A stretch of DNA of 64,000 nt from Flavobacterium piscis (lineage in GTDB: Bacteria; Bacteroidota; Bacteroidia; Flavobacteriales; Flavobacteriaceae), in contig NZ_LVEN01000012.1 in the NCBI RefSeq assembly GCF_001686925.1, forward strand, positions 1-64,000, in the 5' to 3' direction. The position numbers and the translations under genes were made by a program. Shown one piece after another: positions 59,265 through 64,000 of this stretch (position 1 is its first letter; each line of letters opens with the position of its first letter). Below the pieces are notes generated by a model. That model ran no database searches. It saw only the letters and a list, made by a program, of their open reading frames with translations, and was not told where the DNA came from.

Positions 59265-62054
59265 CTATTTCAACGGTTTCCCTTCTTTATCAAGCGAACC
59301 CGATTTGATTACAATCATCTTATCTAATTGAATGTATTTTTTGATAGCGTCATTTACCTGTTGCAAAGTCACTTTTTCGATATCTTCTGGATATTTTTCT
59401 ATGTAGTCTGGTTCTAAACCTCTTTCAACAAAACTTAAAATTGTTCTGGTCATTCCGTTTGTGGTTGACATTCCAACTTTAAAACTTCCAATTAAATTGG
59501 TTTTCTTATTTTCTAATTCTGCTGTTGTGATTCCGTCTTTAACCCATTTATCGACCTGAACCATGGTAGCATCTAATCCTTTTTGAAACAAAGTTGGATT
59601 GAAAGATGCATTAACCATCCAGTAACCTCCAGTGCTGATATTCCCTCCTGTACCGGATGAAATACTGTACGTTAATCCATCATTATCACGAACAGTCTGC
59701 ATCAAACGTCCGGCAAAACCTGCGCCTAATGTATAATTGGCAATATAAAACGGAATATAATCTGCATCAGATCTTTTTAAACCTGTATACTGCCCGATAA
59801 ATAATTCGGCACTTGGTTTTTCGGCGATGGTAATAACCTCTGTTTTTGATGCTGATTTTACAGCTTCTTCAAACTTCATATTTTCTACTACTCCACCGTT
59901 CCAGTTTTTGAATGATTTTTTTAAAGATCCATTTAAATTGGCTCCTTCAGTATCTCCTACAATTACTAAATGCATAGACGCTGGTCCGAAATATTTTTTA
60001 TGAAAAGCTTTAACCTCATCAAGAGTTGCATTTTTAATATTTGCAATATCATCTTCTACACTTAAGCTGTAATTTGGATTCGCTTTTGGATAAATAGCCT
60101 GCAGCAAAGCAATGGTTCCTCTTTCGCCGGGGTCATTTAAATTTTGTTGTGTGTTTCCTATAAATTGCTGCTTTAAGTTTTCGAATTCTTTTGCATCAAA
60201 CAATGGATTTCTTAACTCTTCTGCTAATAACGTAATGACCTGATCTAAATCTTTTTTCAAACATTTAAATCCAATATTAATTTTAAAAGTCGATGCGTTT
60301 ACATTTAAATTGACACCTAATTTTTGCAGTTTTTCTGAAAATTTAAATTTGTCGTTCAGCGTTGTTCCTTTTGATAACATGGCTGCTGTTAATGACGGGA
60401 TCGCAGTATTCTTTGTTTCGTTTGCATAATTCCCTAATGAAATACTTGCTGCAACAGTAACAAAATCTTTAGCCGAAGTTTTTACTGAAACAATATCGAT
60501 TCCTCCTACTTTTTCTCTTTTATAAGCCGAAGGTGTTTTTTCGCTAACAGTTTCTTTTACAAATTCTACAGCGTTATTTATTGGTACTGATAAAATGTTT
60601 TGTGGATACTCTTCGTGATCATGTCCGTGGTTGGCATCTCTGTAATAAAATGGCCCGTTTTCAGGCATAAAATTATTAGCTTGAGCTGTGTCCGGATTTT
60701 GTGCACCAGTTTGTTTCGGGATAAAATATCCGGTTGTACTTTGATCATCAACTAAATATTTTTTTGCAACTCTAACAACATCCGCAGGAGTTACTTTCTT
60801 TAATCTGTCAACTCCAGTGATATAATCTGTCCAGTCTCCGGCTGCAATGGCTTCTGTCAATTCTGATGCAATAACTCCTGAACCGTCTCGTGCTAAAATA
60901 GTTTGTGCGCTAATTTTTGCCACAACACGATTTACTTCGTCCTGAGTTAAGCCCTCTTTTTGAATTTTTGCTACAACTTCACTTATTTTAGCATCAATAT
61001 CCTCGTGCTTTGAAGTGGCAGGAAAACCAACTCCAATTGTAAAAAGTCCAACTTCTTTAAAGTTTGTGGCATTTGCATAAGCATAAATCCCCAAACCTGT
61101 GTCTACAAAAGTTTTGCTTAAAATCGCTGAAGGCCCCGAACCTATTATTTCGCCCAAAATATTTAAGGCTGGAAGATCTTCGTGTAAGGCTCCCGGAATT
61201 TTATAGGCTTTGTTTACAACGCCCAACTCTCCCGGCTTTTTTAGTACAATTTTACGAGGTCCATATTGTTGTGGCTCTTCGGTGTAAGGTTGCGGCATTA
61301 CATTTGGCGCTTTAGTAATTTTACCAAAATACTGCTCAATTAATTCGAATACGTTTTCTTTTTTGAAATCTCCAATAATAGTCAAAGTGGCATTATCAGG
61401 CCAATAATAGGTATTATAAAAATTACGCAATACTTCGATTGGTGCTTTTTCGATATCTGATTTCCAGCCAATTGTTGAATGATGATAAGGATGTGCAATA
61501 TATGCTGAAGCCCAAATTTCTTTATCTAATAAACTATTTGGATTGTTTTCTCCACGTTCGAATTCGTTACGAACTACCGTCATTTCGGCCTCTTTATCTT
61601 CTTTCAATAATAAAGAATTTCGCATTCTGTCTGCTTCTATCTGAAGCGCCAATGCAATTTTATCACTTGGCAAAGTTTCGAAGTAATTGGTACGATCGTA
61701 CCAGGTTGTGGCGTTTAATTGTGCTCCTGTATTTTGAAGTACATCTGTAATCGTGTTTCCGTTTTTCTTGTTGAAAGCTGGCGTTCCTTTAAACATTAAA
61801 TGTTCTAAAAGATGTGTTGATCCCGTATTTCCTAACACTTCATTTTTAGAACCTACGCGATACACAATTTGTACGGTTGCAACTGGCGAAGCATTATCCT
61901 GCAAAAGCAAAACATTCATACCGTTTGGCTGATACAAATACTCTTCGATTCCACCTAATTCCTTTATTTTCTTAAAGTTAACTGATTTATTTTGCGCTGA
62001 AACAAGCGTACAGAAAGCTAGTGAGCAATAGCCCAGAAAGATATGTTTTTTCAT
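59265..62054 (-). CDS. M16 family zinc metallopeptidase, two-domain
   Basis: A 929-residue periplasmic M16 peptidase (signal peptide 1-20, ending VSAQ). The N-terminal half carries the inverted zinc motif HLLEH (H81, E84, H85) with the third ligand E164 in VRNEFERGE. The second half (from about 510) is the inactive M16C-like domain with the substrate-grip RLMQTVRDNDGLTYSISSGTG segment. This arrangement matches Bacteroidetes PqqL-like proteases that degrade peptides in a closed chamber. A histidine-rich linker (NHGHDHEEY) near 470 could bind metal. It is followed at 87 bp upstream by two TlpA-type genes in the same orientation. Confidence 0.92.
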   Translation of the reverse strand: MKKHIFLGYCSLAFCTLVSAQNKSVNFKKIKELGGIEEYLYQPNGMNVLLLQDNASPVATVQIVYRVGSKNEVLGNTGSTHLLEHLMFKGTPAFNKKNGNTITDVLQNTGAQLNATTWYDRTNYFETLPSDKIALALQIEADRMRNSLLLKEDKEAEMTVVRNEFERGENNPNSLLDKEIWASAYIAHPYHHSTIGWKSDIEKAPIEVLRNFYNTYYWPDNATLTIIGDFKKENVFELIEQYFGKITKAPNVMPQPYTEEPQQYGPRKIVLKKPGELGVVNKAYKIPGALHEDLPALNILGEIIGSGPSAILSKTFVDTGLGIYAYANATNFKEVGLFTIGVGFPATSKHEDIDAKISEVVAKIQKEGLTQDEVNRVVAKISAQTILARDGSGVIASELTEAIAAGDWTDYITGVDRLKKVTPADVVRVAKKYLVDDQSTTGYFIPKQTGAQNPDTAQANNFMPENGPFYYRDANHGHDHEEYPQNILSVPINNAVEFVKETVSEKTPSAYKREKVGGIDIVSVKTSAKDFVTVAASISLGNYANETKNTAIPSLTAAMLSKGTTLNDKFKFSEKLQKLGVNLNVNASTFKINIGFKCLKKDLDQVITLLAEELRNPLFDAKEFENLKQQFIGNTQQNLNDPGERGTIALLQAIYPKANPNYSLSVEDDIANIKNATLDEVKAFHKKYFGPASMHLVIVGDTEGANLNGSLKKSFKNWNGGVVENMKFEEAVKSASKTEVITIAEKPSAELFIGQYTGLKRSDADYIPFYIANYTLGAGFAGRLMQTVRDNDGLTYSISSGTGGNISTGGYWMVNASFNPTLFQKGLDATMVQVDKWVKDGITTAELENKKTNLIGSFKVGMSTTNGMTRTILSFVERGLEPDYIEKYPEDIEKVTLQQVNDAIKKYIQLDKMIVIKSGSLDKEGKPLK

Positions 62055-62140
62055 TTTTTGTGATATTTTTGTTTAGTTTTCAGCCGCAGTTTAAAGTTTG
62101 CGCCGAGACTGAGACTGAAAACTGAGACTAGAAGACTTTT

Positions 62141-63274
62141 TTAAGATTTACTGAAAATTTCTTTTAATTTTGATTGTAGTTCAGCTTCTCTAAGGTTTTT
62201 AGCAATGATTTTTCCATCAGGTCCAATTAAGTAATTGGTAGGTACTAATTTTACTCCGTATAAAACGGCAACATCATTTTTCCAGCCTTTTAAATCCGAA
62301 ACATGCGTCCAGGTTAATCCGTCTTTTTCGATTGCTTTTTCCCAAAGTTTCTTTTTATCATCTAGCGAAACTCCCAACACATCAAATCCTTTATCGTGAT
62401 ATGTTTTGTATGCCAAAACAACATTGGGATTTTCTTTACGACATGGTCCGCACCAGCTTGCCCAGAAATCTACCAAAACATATTTTCCTTTATAATCCGA
62501 TAGTTTTACGATTTTTCCGTTTACATCTGTTTGAGAAAAATCTAAAGCTACAGCACCGGGAGCCGTTTTATCATCAAGATCGATGGTCGCTTTTAATTGT
62601 TTTCCATAAACTGATTTTTGAATTTCAGGAGATAAAATTCCATAATATTTTTTTACCTGTTCCGGTGTTCCGTAAGATACAATTCGGTCGCTAATTACTA
62701 AAGCGGCACCCACTTTATCTTTATTTTTAGTAATATATTTATCTGTAAGATCATCAGCTAAAGTCTGAAGGTCTTTCCATTTTTTATCCATCATGGTTTG
62801 CTGTTCCGGTGTTAGTTTTACTTTTCCGTTTTGTTGCAAAGAATCCGATAATTTATAAACAGGTCCGGCAATCGCTTGTATTTTTTTGAATTCATCCTTA
62901 TAATACGATTGGTAAATATCGTTTTGAGTTGCTCCTGTAATCTTAGCTTTAAAAATAGAGTCTTTTTTAGCTTCAATTTTAATGTCTTCGTTATCTAATA
63001 ACACTAAGGCGCCATATTCCTGTCCTTTCAATTTTAAGGTATATAATAAAGGCTCATTTACTTTTCCTTCAAATGTAAAGGCTCCCTCTTTTATCTGAGC
63101 AGAATCTACAATTTGTTTGTTCCCTTTTTCATCTGTGTTCTCCAAATAAACAGTTCCTTTATCTAATCCCGAAATTGTCCCGTTGATAGTAAAACCTTCC
63201 TTTTTTGAGCAGGAAGAGATTGTGGTTATAAGTGCTAAAGCGGCTAAACCTGATTTTAAGATTGTACTTTTCAT
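62141..63274 (-). CDS. TlpA-type thiol-disulfide oxidoreductase lipoprotein with DUF4369
   Basis: A 377-residue lipoprotein (lipobox TISSC, C22). A DUF4369 domain lies at about 27-130, a helical spacer follows, and a C-terminal AhpC/TSA-thioredoxin domain (about 240-377) has WCGPC (C275, C278). It is a typical Bacteroidetes periplasmic redoxin that reduces protein disulfides or cytochrome c precursors. It is likely kept reduced by the DsbD-like protein at 56997. A second such gene follows 94 bp upstream at 63369. It has a cis-Pro at LVPTNYL as expected. Confidence 0.92.
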   Translation of the reverse strand: MKSTILKSGLAALALITTISSCSKKEGFTINGTISGLDKGTVYLENTDEKGNKQIVDSAQIKEGAFTFEGKVNEPLLYTLKLKGQEYGALVLLDNEDIKIEAKKDSIFKAKITGATQNDIYQSYYKDEFKKIQAIAGPVYKLSDSLQQNGKVKLTPEQQTMMDKKWKDLQTLADDLTDKYITKNKDKVGAALVISDRIVSYGTPEQVKKYYGILSPEIQKSVYGKQLKATIDLDDKTAPGAVALDFSQTDVNGKIVKLSDYKGKYVLVDFWASWCGPCRKENPNVVLAYKTYHDKGFDVLGVSLDDKKKLWEKAIEKDGLTWTHVSDLKGWKNDVAVLYGVKLVPTNYLIGPDGKIIAKNLREAELQSKLKEIFSKS

Positions 63275-63299
63275 GTTGTTATTTTTTTTTAGTATTTAG

Positions 63300-63372
63300 T
63301 GCCAGTATCCAGTCGTAGTTTTTAGTCAGTATTTTACTGATTACTGTCACTGCGACTGTGACTGAGAACTAT
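63300..63372. repeat. Imperfect hairpin of CAGT words
   Basis: CAGTCGTAGTTTTTAGTCAG (from 63310) faces a complementary TACTGATTACTGTCACTGCG and ends GACTGTGACTGAG. Related words ACTGAGACTG occur at 62107-62131 and AGTCGC at 59167. This class lies at three successive gaps of one gene cluster. Confidence 0.7.
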
Positions 63373-64000
63373 GATTTTAAAAGTTCTTTCAATTTTTCTT
63401 CTAATGCTTCACCTCGTAAATTGTCGCTGATAATTACACCTTTACTATCAACTAAATAGGTCGCCGGAATGGTTATTACATTAAATGCATTACTTACTTT
63501 ATTGTCATCTAAGAGATTATGCCATGGCATATTTTCCTGTCCTAATGCTTTTTGCCATGCTTTTTGATCTTTATCGATTGAGATACTCAGAATCTCAAAA
63601 CCTTTATCAGCATAAGCTGTATAAGCTGTTTTTAAGCTCGGAATTTCTTTACGACACGGCGCACACCAGCTTGCCCAAAAATCAATTAGAATGTATTTTT
63701 TGCCCGCTATGATATCTTTTACATTAAATCCCTTTCCGTCTTTATCATTCAATGCAAAGTTGGAAACATTTGTTCCTACCAACGATTTAGGATTTACTTC
63801 TTTTTCTACCAATTGTCCGTAGTAACTTTTTTTAGCTATTTCTGAGAATTGTGCAAAAACGGGTTTCTGATCTGGTGTCAAATAACTGTATTGCGTCATC
63901 ATAAAAAACGGTCCCCACCAGGTTGCTTTATGTTTCGAAATCAAATTTTCTGAACTTGACTGTACTTTAGCAAAAAAGGCTTTTTCATCTGCTTCAAATT
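63369..64000 (-). CDS. TlpA-type redoxin, 5' end outside the window
   Basis: A partial gene. Its frame stays open from the stop at 63369 to the window edge, and the first 18 codons in the window encode FEADEKAFFAKVQSSSEN, which resembles the helical spacer of TlpA/DUF4369 proteins. The C-terminal thioredoxin domain is complete, with WASWCAPCRKE and the cis-Pro loop TIPATYLV. A short internal start would miss the N-terminal part. It is a neighbour and probable paralogue of the 62141-63274 gene. The start codon and any lipobox lie beyond 64000. Confidence 0.88.
   Translation of the reverse strand, partial: FEADEKAFFAKVQSSSENLISKHKATWWGPFFMMTQYSYLTPDQKPVFAQFSEIAKKSYYGQLVEKEVNPKSLVGTNVSNFALNDKDGKGFNVKDIIAGKKYILIDFWASWCAPCRKEIPSLKTAYTAYADKGFEILSISIDKDQKAWQKALGQENMPWHNLLDDNKVSNAFNVITIPATYLVDSKGVIISDNLRGEALEEKLKELLKS

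Noticed and set aside
59072..59308. 78-codon frame with a Val-Ala repeat
   Set aside because: It is a translation of the AGTCGC tandem repeat and of the antisense end of the M16 gene; no promoter or family similarity.

Overview
The window looks like a chromosomal segment of a Flavobacteriia bacterium, most likely Flavobacterium or a close relative. The evidence is low G+C content, Bacteroidetes-type promoters (a -7 element TAnnTTTG with a -33 TTTG about 20 bp upstream), no Shine-Dalgarno sequences, many lipoproteins and TlpA/DUF4369 redoxins, a TonB receptor with a DUF4374 partner, and intergenic DNA full of short palindromic repeat families. No tRNA, rRNA, CRISPR array, transposase or phage gene was seen. 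The last gene runs off the right edge.

Layout. 0.4-3.6 kb: two secreted alpha/beta hydrolases of the epoxide-hydrolase type and a secreted cupin. The two hydrolase promoters are near-duplicates carrying the same 21-bp-spaced direct repeat. 4.1-8.2 kb: a tight five-gene operon (YceI, tautomerase, SDR, NTF2-like protein, nitronate monooxygenase) with a CRP-like site upstream and a Crp/Fnr regulator gene next to it. 8.5-11 kb: a large lipoprotein with three internal repeats and a Gly/Tyr/Trp-rich tail. 11.3-15.8 kb: three regulator/enzyme modules (SDR with divergent HxlR, GNAT-MarR, TetR-SDR); the TetR module shows matching operators before both of its genes. 15.9-22.6 kb: a MacB-like ABC exporter with a divergent sigma-54-type response regulator, its histidine kinase and a lone receiver protein.

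23-30 kb: the four-gene ligase-associated DNA-repair set (beta-CASP exonuclease, ATP-dependent ligase, DEXH helicase, PdeM phosphoesterase), preceded by an unrecognised gene only 7 nt upstream. 31-35.5 kb: a PQQ-type sugar dehydrogenase, an AraC regulator whose promoter points to a TTG start, and a FadR-type regulator with an Fsr-like MFS exporter that share an operator. 35.6-38.9 kb: the methionine importer metN-metI-metQ, preceded by an overlooked 29-codon Cys/Met-containing leader ORF and a terminator hairpin, which together look like an attenuator. 39.4-51.6 kb: an ankyrin protein, then a candidate flavin-based redox set (DUF2271 protein, PepSY flavoreductase, ApbE), a Tet(X)-like monooxygenase with an AraC regulator, and a TonB receptor with a DUF4374 lipoprotein. 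51.9-64 kb: a DUF4272 protein, a GH28 pectinase with a LacI-type operator, a class V aminotransferase, a DsbD-like thiol reductase, an M16 peptidase and two TlpA-type redoxins.

Intergenic DNA is unusually structured. It holds three copies of a roughly 95-nt structured element that resembles a conserved RNA, about nine copies or fragments of a MITE-like element of around 100 bp with GTCAT...ATGAC ends, a nested 278-bp inverted repeat, CGCAAAG-type tandem and nested repeats, and several simple-sequence tandem arrays. The best candidates for something undescribed are the metNIQ leader ORF, the duplicated 21-bp direct-repeat promoter, the structured-RNA family and the flavin redox cluster.
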